Source: Helicoverpa zea (taxonomy: Eukaryota > Arthropoda > Insecta > Lepidoptera > Noctuidae). Taken from it: 64,000 bases of DNA. Of this stretch, positions 32,267 through 44,125 are shown piece after piece; the first letter of the stretch is position 1, and each line of letters opens with the position of its first letter. The translations under genes and the position numbers were made by a program. The notes below the pieces were generated by a model. That model was not told the DNA's origin. It did no database searches and saw nothing but the letters and a program-made list of their open reading frames with translations. Location of the stretch: contig NC_061459.1 of the NCBI RefSeq assembly GCF_022581195.2, positions 9,424,001-9,488,000 of the forward strand. The letters are read 5' to 3'.

Positions 32267-35200
32267 TTATCCTACGTATGGGAAAGGTGCGAATGGCGGT
32301 TGGTAGTACCCGGGGTAACCGGGGGGTGCGGCGGTTGGTTGTACGGGAATCGATGACGTCACGTACGACGTCAGCACCGTAGGCACAACTTGAGTGGTGA
32401 ACAGCGTCGTGTAAACTGTCTTCGCACCAAACGTTAATTTTAAAACTTGACTATTAGTAGCTGTAACCTCTGTGTTCACGACTACTGGCGTCGATATAAC
32501 GGAGAATTGTTGTGGGAACAGTGGGTTGATCGTTTGCAAAGGCAGGGCGGGAAGACTGCTGGTTCCAATCTCGTATTCCGTTTTGGTAATGGTGGCCACT
32601 GGTCTAGAGATAGTACTTTGAATAGTAGTTTTACCGTCATATACGGGAATGACATGGGATTCATAAATAGTTTCGTACTTGAGAACAGGTTTAGACGTAG
32701 TAACAACGTCAGGAATTTGAGCGGCGGCCGCTGGGTTCAGCAGTCTCAAAAGAGCTAATTGTTGAGCTTGTTCTGGTGTCAAAGCGGGAGTGGGTGGGTT
32801 CGGTGATTCAGTAACATGGTTTCCTTTGTTTTGACCGTGGGCTTTCTTTAATCTCAGGTGATTTTCGTGCATTCTGTACTTGTCAATTTCTGTAAGATCA
32901 AAGTCTGACCCGATATTGGCGAGGTCTAGATCTGGTGGGAATACGCGTCTTGGAACGCCATCTTCATCTTCATTGCTGTCGCCAAAGTCCAACTCAAGAT
33001 GTAATTCGGAACCAGCTTCATCCAAACGGCTATTGAATTCCTTGAGAGTTTTGCTTGGTATGAATTGGAAGAAGTCCATGGGAGGCAACGTTTTAGTTGC
33101 TGTTACAAATCTGGTGACTTCATAAGTTTGAATGAAAGTTAAACTACTAGTCAAGTTAACGTCTTTCACTACAGGTAGAATATGTGTTTTCAACATGTGC
33201 TGAGTGGTGCTAAATGTTTCGGTGACGGTTTCTAGGGGCGGAGTTTCCATGTCTGAAGATAATGTAATGGCAGGTAGGGTAGCAATACTTGAGTCTAAGA
33301 GGTTGTGATCCTTTTCATAAGGTGATGCTGTCGCTAATATGTTTTCTGTCAACGGTTCGTTGAGAGAACTTTGCGAGTTGATTGCCAACGTGGGTTCTAT
33401 ACGCTTTTCTATAGTAGATGTGACTGTGATTATACGAGTGTTTTTGACACGTCCAACCTGGAAAAATAAAAATTAAAGCATTATATGCAAAATTCTGTAA
33501 AAATAAACAAATAGAAATGTAAACCAAGATTACCTGGAATGTGTAAGGAGACTTGATCGTAGCAATTTCATAATAAACATCTCGGAAATCAGCGGGAGTA
33601 GATATTTCAACTTTCAAAGTTTCCACTGGCGGCGGTTTCTCAATAGAGTTGTCCTCGGTGTCATTTTCAAGAAGAGTACCAGGACCACTCTGTGAACCTG
33701 ATAGTTCTAAATCATTATCAGACCTTGCTTGTGGAGAGATATCATTGCTTTGCGTATCGTCAAGAAGCGGATTTGAATTAGGCGTTGTTTGTTGTTCGTC
33801 GTCAGCGTTAAGCTTGCGTATGGTCACTTTAGGCTTTGGGCTTGTTTTGTATTGCCAGCGGCCGGATCCCGGAGCACGATTCAACTTAAATTTATACACA
33901 CTGGTTGAAGCGGCTGGAGTCACTTGTTCAACAGGGGTGGGTTGAACCCGAGGTTTGAATCCGCGTTTGGACTGGCTGTCGTTGTTGCTCGACGGCGTTA
34001 CGGTAGTCTTATGTCCTGAGTTACGGTTGCTTTTCCTTCTATTAGAAAAGGATGAGGTTGTTGTTTCACTGAAAACAGAGACGGTTGCCAGTTGAGGCGT
34101 ATTGACGGGTCGACCAAACCGTGTACTGAAAATAAAATATTTACAATTGCCGATGATCACAATCCGTTCTTTTTTATTTAATAAAAAAAAAAAAAAATAA
34201 TGGCGGTAAGCTAGAGTTTCATGCAGTGATAGTTTTTGTTTAGATATGATTGTCGGCAATAGTACGACGTTTGGTTTGGACATGGATGTTTAGTTGATGC
34301 TATATGCTCTAACTATAGAATTAATACATGCTTCAAATGTTTTTCAACTGAGATATCTTTAAAGATTAGAAAGTCATGCACAGAAATAGCAAAAACATAA
34401 TTATGTTATGAATTATGTTTCACTGATATTATTAAGTTCCAAAAGATTAAAATAAAATGTTAATTCGTGTTACCTTTGCGAATTCCGTTGAGAATTATTG
34501 TTTCTGTTTTTGAACTTTTTGCTCTGAACCGGAGGTGGGCTGCTATGGCTTTCACTTTCAGCATTATTTTGTTGTCTGTGGCGATTTTTAAATGAACCTC
34601 CACCATTGTTTTGTCTACGTGTTGTCTTGCTGAAGCTGCTGTCGTCGTCACTAATTGAAGGAGTTGGTTCTAAGTGCTGTCTGTGGTTTTTAGATATGGA
34701 CGGCCCAACAGTCTTTAATATCCTATGTGTTGGACTGGGAGAAATTTTTCCTCGATGACCGGATTGTGGGAGTACTTTTGAGTTGCTGTTCAGCACTTGA
34801 GCATATTTTCCAGATATAAACGTACCAATAACACTAGTTTCATGAACTGTTGTAAGACCATCTTTAACTATGGTGCCTCCAAGTGTTGTCACCAATCCAA
34901 GAGGATGATCGTCGTCATCTTCAGGTGGCGGAGTTGGCTGGTGCCTGTTTTTGTGCCCATGTTTTGGTTTTTGGCCAGGCACCTTTGACGGACGGATGTT
35001 AATAACCTTGTAAGTTTCTTCAACAAACTCAGAAGGCTGACGTGACAGGAAGTCGTACTCAGGCTCGCCAATGTTATTGTTAGTAATTAAAATTGCAGGT
35101 TCCTCTATAACTTTGCTGGATTTAACTGAAACAACGCTACTGACTTTAGAACTGACTATCGTTGGTGGAGGTCCTTGTTTTACTTCAACTTTGCTGCTCA

Positions 35201-37627
35201 CGACACTAGTGATAGATTTTACTCCCTCATTTTTCTTGTTCTTTGCATTATTCGATTGTGAATTTTGTTTGTTTGACTTTTGGCCAGATTGCTTAGGTGA
35301 GCTACTTTCAACTATTTTTGAAGGTCCTGCTACTACTTCAACTTTTGTTATGATCTGTTTTTGTTCTTTTACAGCAGATTTAGGCACATTTGGAGATTTG
35401 ATTTCTTTTTTCGGTGGGGATGATACTACGTTCACGGCACTGGATACAACTACAGGAGCGGCGGGCTTGTTGGTTTTATCTTTATCGGAAATTTTGCTTG
35501 GTTTGATTGCTTCAGGCTTCACGCTTGTAACTGATGCTGGAGGTGGTTTAGTTTCGATTATGTTTTCTTGCACAGATTTTTCGGTTTTCGGTGGTTCTGA
35601 AAGTTAAAGAAAGAGTTTGTGAGTTCACTATCACAAAAATTTTAAAGGTATGCTCGTCTTTAGAACTATAAGCTGTATCAAAATAGCGAAAAAAGCATGC
35701 AGTTTGAGTAAGACAAAGAAACGACCTGGTGGTGGTGCAGATTGAGGCGAGAAGACCATGACAGTGTTGCCTATTGTAGTGGTGAAGTCCAGAAATCCAT
35801 AGACGGTTTGTGTTAGGAAGTTGCCAGCAGGCGCGGGGTTGATCGGCTTTCCTTGTCCATCGTAGACTGGTCCATCGGCCAATACTACACTACCTGTAAT
35901 TTAAATAAATAATATTTGTAGTGGATAGCATTTGTTTGCAATACAATTTGTCTCTTAAGTAGGAGAGTTATAAGATTTTTATGTATCTTCCTACATATTT
36001 CTTTAACAAATATGGCGATGCATAAAAACAAATACCCAAGATCACTTACAAGAGTTTTTATGTTGAAAACTCAGAGTAGAATGTATTGATAAAGGCTAAA
36101 AGTCAGTAACGGCGTTACTTCGGTTCCATTGGCTGGCAAATGATCTGTGATACTACCTTCATATGGCTTAAAAAAGAGCGAGTGTTTACAAACAAAGTCA
36201 TTGTCAAGATACGGCCATAGTTAAGCTAATGATGTGTGAACGAAAAAAGTTGTTCATATGAAAATAAATTCGCTTCATCTTGAATGGGGACCCTGTCTAA
36301 TGACATGGGTGGGATTGGATTGTAGCTTTACCTTTTTTCTCTAAATAAACTTACTTTAGTCACAGCTTAACATATCTACGGTATTGGAATATATGCGATG
36401 TGTCGTAGAAGGATTAGATTGATGGATTGGTAGAAAACAAAAGCAGTCATTTGTTTCAGCAAAACAAACACACCGAAAACAGTTGTTCCATAACATAGAT
36501 TCAACGCTACAAAAAGGGACTTCTAAAAGTCTAAACTATGTTTCGAACCCAAATCTGCCACAAATAATTAAATGAGTTCCGCGAACCCATTTGTCTGTGG
36601 CAGGTTAACCGTTTACTGAAAAGAGCGTGACCATGTATCTAAAATGTTTGAAATGCAAATAGTCTTTAACACTGTCGTTTCAACTTTTACAACGTCGTGT
36701 GAAATAAAAATATATGGGAATATGATAGTTTGAATGTTGGCACGCAATTTGAACTGAACGTACAAAACTGACTCCTATTCGTATGCTCGTAACAATATAA
36801 AATTTCAGTAGTGCCTCTGGCATTGGAAAGTGAGTAACAAATTCAAGGATCGTGTCGCTATATCCTTGTTACTTCCGCGCCATTTGCTGGCAAGTGGGCT
36901 GAGATAGTCCACCTTAGATACGGATCGCGGCCCTCTCCCGCCCTCCACTATTCCAATCTATGTACTTTCAATTACAATTACCCGAAACCTTTCTGTATTT
37001 TTTGTCCTTCAAAAACACGTTTACACATATTCTCACGAGCTTTTAGTCGGTAATCCTTATTCATGAGTTTTCGCATTGACATGTTTACTCTATTTACGCA
37101 TTCTGTAAGTTCCATTCAAACTTTTTGAAATGTATTTACTAGAGTAATATGAATTTATTGGAATATTTTCGTCATCGAAAATATTTGTGGGGAAATATTT
37201 TCTAAACAAATTCTACAGAATTCACGCTTATGGTACCCTGCCAAAGGAATTTATGATATTAGTTTGGATATTGGAGTAGTTTTACCTATTTCCCTTTGAA
37301 TACTACGAAACTGAATACACGAAATCTCCTTTCAAATCTTTTGCCTGCCAATATAATAATACAATATTCTTTATGGCCTTACAAAATTTACATGAATTTT
37401 GTGTTTTTACATAAAAAAGAACTTTTACGTTAGTTATAAATTAATTCTGTTCCATGGGTTTCGGTTCACATTATTACGATCATGTAAAATTTTACTCTGA
37501 TCCTCATATGTTGGTGGTGTTTTTACAATCATTGCTACTATATTTTATTAAACCAAAGTTCCAATACTAAAGCTCACTTACATAAATGGGCGGTAACCGC
37601 CAAAACAGCAATTAGTCTTCGATCCAT
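32267..37627 (-). CDS. large secreted low-complexity protein, DUF4758-like
   Basis: Five coding exons, 37582-37627, 35726-35893, 34474-35596, 33534-34125 and 32267-33457, join with consistent phases to about 1,039 residues. The start MDRRLIAVLAVTAHLCSVVL is a clean signal peptide. Next comes a conserved-looking block (DGPVYDGQGKPINPAPAGNF, then TQTVYGFLDFTTTIGNTVMV). A long Lys/Ser/Pro/Gln-rich region follows, with another conserved-looking block GGTIVKDGLTTVHETSVIG-TFISGKYAQVL. The C-terminal exon is rich in Thr/Val/Ser with acidic patches and ends in a Pro/Gly/Tyr-rich tail (PPGYPGYYQPPFAPFPY). I associate the SGKYAQVL block with the insect DUF4758 family from memory; no function is established that I can name. 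There is no membrane segment after the signal peptide, so it is probably secreted, perhaps to cuticle or matrix. The donor of exon 2 (CAG|GTCGTT) is weak. A TTTCAG acceptor at about 37716 suggests a non-coding first exon upstream. Confidence 0.85.
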
Positions 37628-40273
37628 GGCGGCTGAGTCGATACTGTCCGCAAATTAGATGGATGCCTGCTAGAGTATTCTCATTTCGTAGGACAACCTC
37701 ATTCTGTGTTGAAAGCTGAAACAATAGAAATACACTGTTAAGAATTTATTTAAACAAAAATAGGTTTTACTTTTATTTAAAAACCCTACACAAATCTTAC
37801 GCATAAGTGCTACAACAGACGAGGAAAGGAAATTGCATATAAAAAGGGCTTTATACTAATTTACGAAATCGACTTAAAAATGATTTCTGTGATTTTAGTA
37901 GATTAACTGCCCTTCATTGCCCTGTTCATTTAGCTAGGAGCAAAAACTAGATCTAATCTCGCTCTTGAAGTCAGGGGCGGATCCAGCCCCTAAAAAAGAA
38001 TGGACTGGAAATACACATTCCCATTCATGTACACATAAGGCAGTACATTATGAAGTAGGGGTAGGTATTACATAGGAAAGTTAGTATGGGTAGTATTTAA
38101 GGGAGAATATAGGTGATGTATATAGCAGAAGAAATGTAAATAAGCTTATTGAAAATAATTGCCCTGTTTTCAATGTGTACATATTGTTATGCCATAAAAT
38201 TTGACTACCAAACAAATAACATGAATATTACACAGAGACAGCAGTATGAAACTCTACATGTAGATTCTCATATTTATTATGTTAATGTTCATATGAATGA
38301 ATACGAAATCAACCTGTGAACCGCAACGCATCGACGGACAAAATAATCAGTCGATATGCAAAACGTCGAGCCGCGGTCGCTCGTCTCATTTCGGCGGCCG
38401 ACCGATTTCATTGCACAAAACCAATACAAATTTTAATATAAACATGTTTGGCCGATTGCTCATTGCCTCCGTAATTATTATGGCATCCCAACACATTAAA
38501 ACATTGTTATTTTAATTCAATTCGGAAATATATTAACGGCATTCATTTATTCGGGCGATAAGTAATTTTACATTGATTTCGGTTGGAACGTATTGACTAT
38601 TTAAGAATCGGAATCATATTCGGCTTGATGTTCCATAATCATTTTATTAAAACAACAGTTATTACTTAAGGCATTCCTTCAGATTTAAATAAGGTAAGCT
38701 ACTTGAGGGATTATTTCATATTATCTTTACTAAGCAGTAGCTCCCCCCAGTCATAAAACGTTGTAGTACATTTCAGTGTCGGCTGTTTATAAAGCTGTAT
38801 AATTTACGATGTTCCCAATGATTGCGGCTGGCAATTCACGATTGGCATCCTTTGTGGGGTTTTGGCATTTGAAGGCGCCGTTCGAGGGACTAATCTTAAG
38901 GCCGCTAACATTAGTGAGAGAATTCTCAGAAATATGGGCGTCCTCGATTGAACTCTTGACTCTTTGTTCGAATAATTTGAAATGGAAATCCTATTAAATG
39001 TATGGTTTAATTGGTTTTTGGCGTGTATGCCATATCACGGATGGCACGAAGTTCGAGTGAGGACTTGAGACCAGTACATGTAATTAAGTGCATACCACAC
39101 CTCTCAACGTGACATCTCTAGGGACGAAGCTCTACGTGTATATGTGGATGCGTCCAAGCCAAATTCCCGGGCAGATTGGCATCCATTGTGCCTACCACGA
39201 GCACAGACGGGCCTGCATAGCGGAACGTATTGAAACCATTTGAATGCTTAGTGAGTTCCGATTGTTGGCACCGAGTGCATTGCAATGGGTAAGAGAATTT
39301 ATAGAGTAATATTATGTACCGACTTGCACTAAACGCCTTCACTGGCGCGATTGTATTCAATCACTTGAACGTATTTAAACTATCGGGCTATCCAGATTCC
39401 ATATTTAGGCTTTAGGCTTTAATTATAAAATAAATATTATTTTTTCTATTAAAATATTTCTAGATACTTTATTAAAAGCTCTAACAATTTCAAGACTGTT
39501 CCCCTAAAAATGACAGATTATCCGTCCATTATGTTAGTCGTCGCGTACTTTCAGTGGTGAATAAGCAGCTATTACGTACTCGATCATAAGACAGGAGTGC
39601 GCGTTGAAAGACCCTGTTCCTTTATGGTCGCGTGGAGGGTTTAGTGTGGGCGTGTATGTGTGCGTGCGTGAATGGCTGACGCCCGACGGTATGCAAGTGT
39701 TTGCTCGCGAGATGGCGCGGTGATGGAGCGGTGATGTTTGTGGCTCCCTCTCGTCTGGAACTATTCAGCCGATGCTCCTATACTGGGTACGGTCGGCATT
39801 TTCAGGATTCAGTTCAGTTTGTTTTTGATTTTATAGCAAAATGTTTGAGGTTTTTTAAGATACCAGTTTTGTAAATTCTGGTGGTTTATTTATTGCTCAC
39901 CACTATTGTAGTGGCATACCCAGGTTAACCTGTTACATTTTTTGTAGAAATAAGATACACATCTTCCTATATGGGCACTTAACGTGCACATAAGTTAGTT
40001 TTTATGTCTTCCTCAGACTAAAATACGGAACTTGAACCTTGTCTTTAAAGTGCAATATGTAGACTTGTGCAGTCGTAACAAAAACCGGTGTAACCTGTGA
40101 GTGTTTAATTCTATTGTATTGTCACAACGTGAAGGATGAAACTAAACGCTTTCCGGAATTAGTGGTGAGCTAGCGTGGAGGTCGTTCTGTGTTACATCGT
40201 TTTTTAAGACAATCCTAAACTATTAAGGTACTTAATTGTAAAGGTTACCAGAAGTAAATTATTTTAGTATGAT
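37628..40273. other. upstream region of the DUF4758-like gene; no gene recognised
   Basis: 37628-37715 is probably 5' UTR (a TTTCAG acceptor just beyond it on the minus strand). CAGGGGCGGATCCAGC at 37972-37987 looks like the end of a hAT-type repeat, but no partner end was found. A GC-rich patch lies at 38320-38410, and a GC-rich stretch at 39590-39830 ends in two overlapping TCAGTT initiator-like words (see findings). There is no coding exon. Confidence 0.4.
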
Positions 40274-40288
40274 ATGTAGGCATTGATG

Positions 40289-40366
40289 ACAGCACTGGTA
40301 CTCAGCTGAATCCGGTTAGATTGGAAGCCGCCACCAACATAGTTTGGGAAAAAGGCTCGGAGGATG
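40289..40366 (+). mobile_element. 78 bp non-LTR retrotransposon tail with 15 bp target duplication
   Basis: The phrase CCGGTTAGATTGGAAGCCG, then GGGAAAAAGGCTCGGAGGATG, is a very common 3' tail in Lepidoptera as I remember it. The 15 bp ATGTAGGCATTGATG occurs on both sides (40274-40288 and 40367-40381), a perfect target-site duplication of the kind left by reverse-transcribed insertions. The insert is therefore a complete, severely 5'-truncated insertion, or a very short SINE. It is read 5' to 3' on the plus strand. Confidence 0.8.
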
Positions 40367-40381
40367 ATGTAGGCATTGATG

Positions 40382-43300
40382 CGACACTCTTTGTCTAGAA
40401 AAACTGAACGACGTTTTAGGTGTATGGCACGGTCCTTTAAATGTCAGTTTTACACACTACAAATTTAGTATACCTTGATGACACAGAGGGGCAGTTTGAC
40501 AAAATCCATAAATTGTTTAGTCGTAACTACTGTTTTGCTGTAAGTAGTATAGTTACAGTAATTTAAAGTTTTATTTTAAAATTCAGACAATTGAAGCTAT
40601 TTTTGCTGCCTGTACAACCTGTATCTGACCAAGTAGGCAGCCGGTCGGTTCATCCCTCTATTCAAACAAAATTTAATGAGGCGTACAACCATACGCGAGT
40701 GTGCGCAACTCCTACACGACCCCGCATGATCCATGATAATTAATTATACGCACTATACACACCAAAACCGTAATGATAGCCAACATAAATAATACATTAG
40801 CTACCATATTATATTATCATATGCCAACACACAGAATATTATCACGCGATTGTCTGAACATTCATTGAAATTAAATTATACACAATAGTCATTGCTCACA
40901 GAAATATTTTTGTTTCAGAATGCCGATCGCAGCGACTGCATGTTTTATTAAAGATGTTAATTAAATTGTACAATTATTTATGCGAGTTTCATTATTCGCA
41001 GCCTTAAAATTGCACAAAAGAGCGGAAGGCAACGTAATGGACGGGAGGTAACGAGTATGAATATTTTTGCAGACTTTCTCACAAAAGTTTACCTAACAAG
41101 CAATCGCTAATGAGGTTTAATTGAATCACGAGATATGCAGCTCTAAGCATCATTAACATTGCAAGGTTGCGTTTAAAATTAAGGTAAACACAAAAGTCTG
41201 TAATAAAAATATGATGAGGTATGATTGTGATCGTCAGAAATCACTTGTTATGGTTATAGCAAGTCATCTCCGGCCATTCGGAGTTGAAGAAATCATTAAG
41301 ATTGGCGATCACCATTTCCCATTCTCATTCGGCATTAGGAAGATATGTGTGAATGTGCATTACGTTCCATCAGAGTAATCCGAGATGGATCAGCTTTACG
41401 CAATATTTAGAGGTTTCCCTTTCTTAAGAAAGAGATTCAAGTACAAAGGAATATTCGTTATTATACGCACAACCAATAATATACATAAGTCGAGATAAAA
41501 CGATCTTGAAAGACTAATGACATCATTACAGCATTAGTGGCGGTGGGTGGAATTTATAACCCTTAAGTGAGCCCTTGGAGTTTATAGCCCTGTTCTAGAA
41601 TTTGCACAGCAATAGTCTAGTAAATAAATAAACTAGTAAAGTAGTCAAGTATTTCACTCAGGTGTGTGTAGTATTATGGGAACGTAAATCGGGATTTTCC
41701 AGAATGTTTTACGAGTTTCTATTCAGTACCGAAAGCGTAAGCCTCTTTTCAGATTTCCAGACGTCTTATAAAGGCTATAATCCTCGCCTTGGAAATGTAC
41801 AGATGCGCGACAATGCATCATTTTCTTCACTTTGCTTATAAGGAAAAATATCTTCAATCCTATTACTCACTCTATGAATAAGTTTCTGTATAGACACCCC
41901 ACCTAACAGCGCATTGTTATTTGTTCAGAAAACCGAACGGAGAAAGAATATTTCGTTACAAACTATCAGTATATTGTACCAGCAAGGTATGTAAATATTT
42001 GGCGATCGTTGTCGGTAAACTAGAGACGAATGTTGTCCGATAATTTATGTTGGCAACCGTGCCTATTGTCGGACAAACAACGCGCAGGCTCGGGGCCAAA
42101 TTTATATTCCAAGTTTGGGCGAACAAGGGCTGCCCACAGAAATGCCCTCCCGACTGAAACCGTTAAAGAACTTGCTAAGCAAAACTGATACAAATGACCG
42201 TAAATAATGCAAAAGCTCAATGTTTATTCTTTGTTTGGATAAAACTTGCGAATGGAGGTGGGGAAAGTTCGCCAATATAGTGTGGAGAGTCTGAATTAGA
42301 TGCATTTGTAGCGAAGGTTTTTGATTCAATAAAACGCAAGGATACGAGTGAATTCGTAGTCTGCGCAGAATATTATGTTAAGTAAACAAGCTCTCGAGGA
42401 CGGGCACTGACGCGCCGGGTTACCCGCTCGGCACTTTCTTATTGGGGAAATTATTTTCAGCTACTATTTTTAAGTTTGATAAGATGTATTTTTGTAAAAC
42501 AGTATTTTGCATAATACGTGTATAGATTTTTAATCATCCTTATTGGTTAACACCTCATGTAGTAGACTAAACGTAAATTGACTAACGGTGTTTAGAATCT
42601 TAACTACAAAATTAACAGTTGTGTCTCATTATTAGCATTGTAAACGATTTAGCAAAAAATGTCTAGCCCATTGGTATTCTCTTTGAACATGTCATTTAAT
42701 TCGATGAAGGTAATATTAACTGTTGTGTTTTTATTATTACAGAAGTGCAATATTGCAGTGAGGAAGTTGGCAGGGCATAGATTACACACTCATTCATTCT
42801 AAATCAGCAGTTAAGTTGATTTCCGTGTTATAATCTGCGCTGGATGCGAGGCTGCGGCAACTAGTTGGTAATAAATAACGGTTTAGTTGGGAAAGCACAA
42901 TTTTCCAGATGAGAAGGGGCCGAGACTAGCGCGGAGCCGTTTTGGCTGCATCCCAGACACGTTTTGCATTTTATTCAAAACGTTGACGTGAAGGATAAAG
43001 TTTTATTATTTTACTACTTTGACGTGATCTGACTGTACCTGAGTGATGGCGTACCTGCTGATGTGATCATATTCAAATCGGAAACCTGTGAACATTTTGC
43101 GAATTCTTTGCGGTTCCGTTTTGCACTTAAATTGAAATTTCCTTTTCTTCAAATTGTGTGAGAATAGGTCTTGCTACTAGAAAATAGCTCGTCAGCTATT
43201 CAGAAGCGGTGTGGATTGACACATTATGTGTGGGTTGGGTTAAATAACTGCAGGTGATTTGTCCTTGTAAGATGTGATACTATCATTTTACTTAGGTACC

Positions 43301-43869
43301 AAAATAGATGCTAGGGACAGAATCGACTATTGAGCCGAATATTGAGCCGATTCTGTCAGTAGGTAGACATCTCTTTTAAAAAATGTCCTATTTGAAAATA
43401 TGCACGGCCACAATATTTTTTTGTGTCCTATTGAGATTATAGGCATTATAGTAGTAAGGAAATTAAAACCAGACCAAAATAATCTATTAATACAGATACT
43501 CAGACAGGCGCATAATTATCTCATTGCATGCAAATTACAAACATGTGGAACGAAAGGTTTATACGTGAACATGCTTAACATACCTAATGACTAATAAATC
43601 GTGTTCGAATGCCGATGTCTAATAGCTGAAACTGATCATTATATGTATGTATGTGCGCTATACCTCTGACCTTTACTTCCCTTCACCTTGGCCGTAGATT
43701 CGTTCTTGTCATTCACTTTGAAAGGATATAATATTACGATTATTGAATTATATCGGGTGAAGCATACGTAATCACAATATAAATCCTATCACATATCCTG
43801 CACACGCGACTGAAGCTTAAAAATGGAGTAACTTCTCCCGTTTTCCCAACATTTCCCTTTACTGCTCTG
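40382..43869. other. gene-free stretch
   Basis: I see no exon, RNA gene or recognised repeat, apart from the small inverted repeat at 43316-43357. GC-richer patches lie at 42395-42440 and 42905-42960. The rest is AT-rich. Confidence 0.45.
43316..43357. repeat. 10 bp perfect inverted repeat with duplicated loop
   Basis: GACAGAATCG (43316-43325) pairs with CGATTCTGTC (43348-43357). The 22 nt between them contains ATTGAGCCGA twice in tandem, the second copy running into the right arm. Confidence 0.6.
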
Positions 43870-44125
43870 CTCCTATTGATCGTAGCATGATAAAAAGTAT
43901 CCTATAACCTGCCCAAGTGTATCAAGAGTAATTGAGCCAAGTTTCGTTAAAATCCGTCAAGTAGTTTTTGTTTCCATAACGAACATACAGACAGACAGAC
44001 AAAAATTTTACTAATTGCATTTGTGGCATCAGTACCGATCACTAATCACCCCTTGATAGTTATTTTGGAAATATATTTCATCTACAGAATTGACCTCTCT
44101 ACAGATTGATTATAAGTATAGATAA
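43870..44125 (+). repeat. lepidopteran SINE/LINE 3' tail remnant
   Basis: The order of phrases is AAAAGTATCCTATAACC, CCAAGTTTCGTTAAAATCCG, ACATACAGACAGACAGACA, GGCATCAGTACCGATCACTA, GGAAATATATTTCATC and ACAGAATTGACCTCTCTACA, then TTATAAGTATAGATA. This matches an abundant lepidopteran repeat tail as I remember it, including the CAGA-repeat linker. The left boundary is uncertain, and no target duplication was found. Confidence 0.65.

Noticed and set aside
33649..33945. 98-codon plus-strand open frame
   Set aside because: Antisense shadow of exon 4 of the DUF4758-like gene.
35071..35607. 178-codon plus-strand open frame
   Set aside because: It is the antisense shadow of exon 3 of the DUF4758-like gene; the minus-strand frame has consistent splice sites, phases and a signal peptide.
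37972..37987. CAGGGGCGGATCCAGC as the end of a complete hAT element
   Set aside because: No partner end or 8 bp duplication found downstream, so only an isolated end could be claimed.
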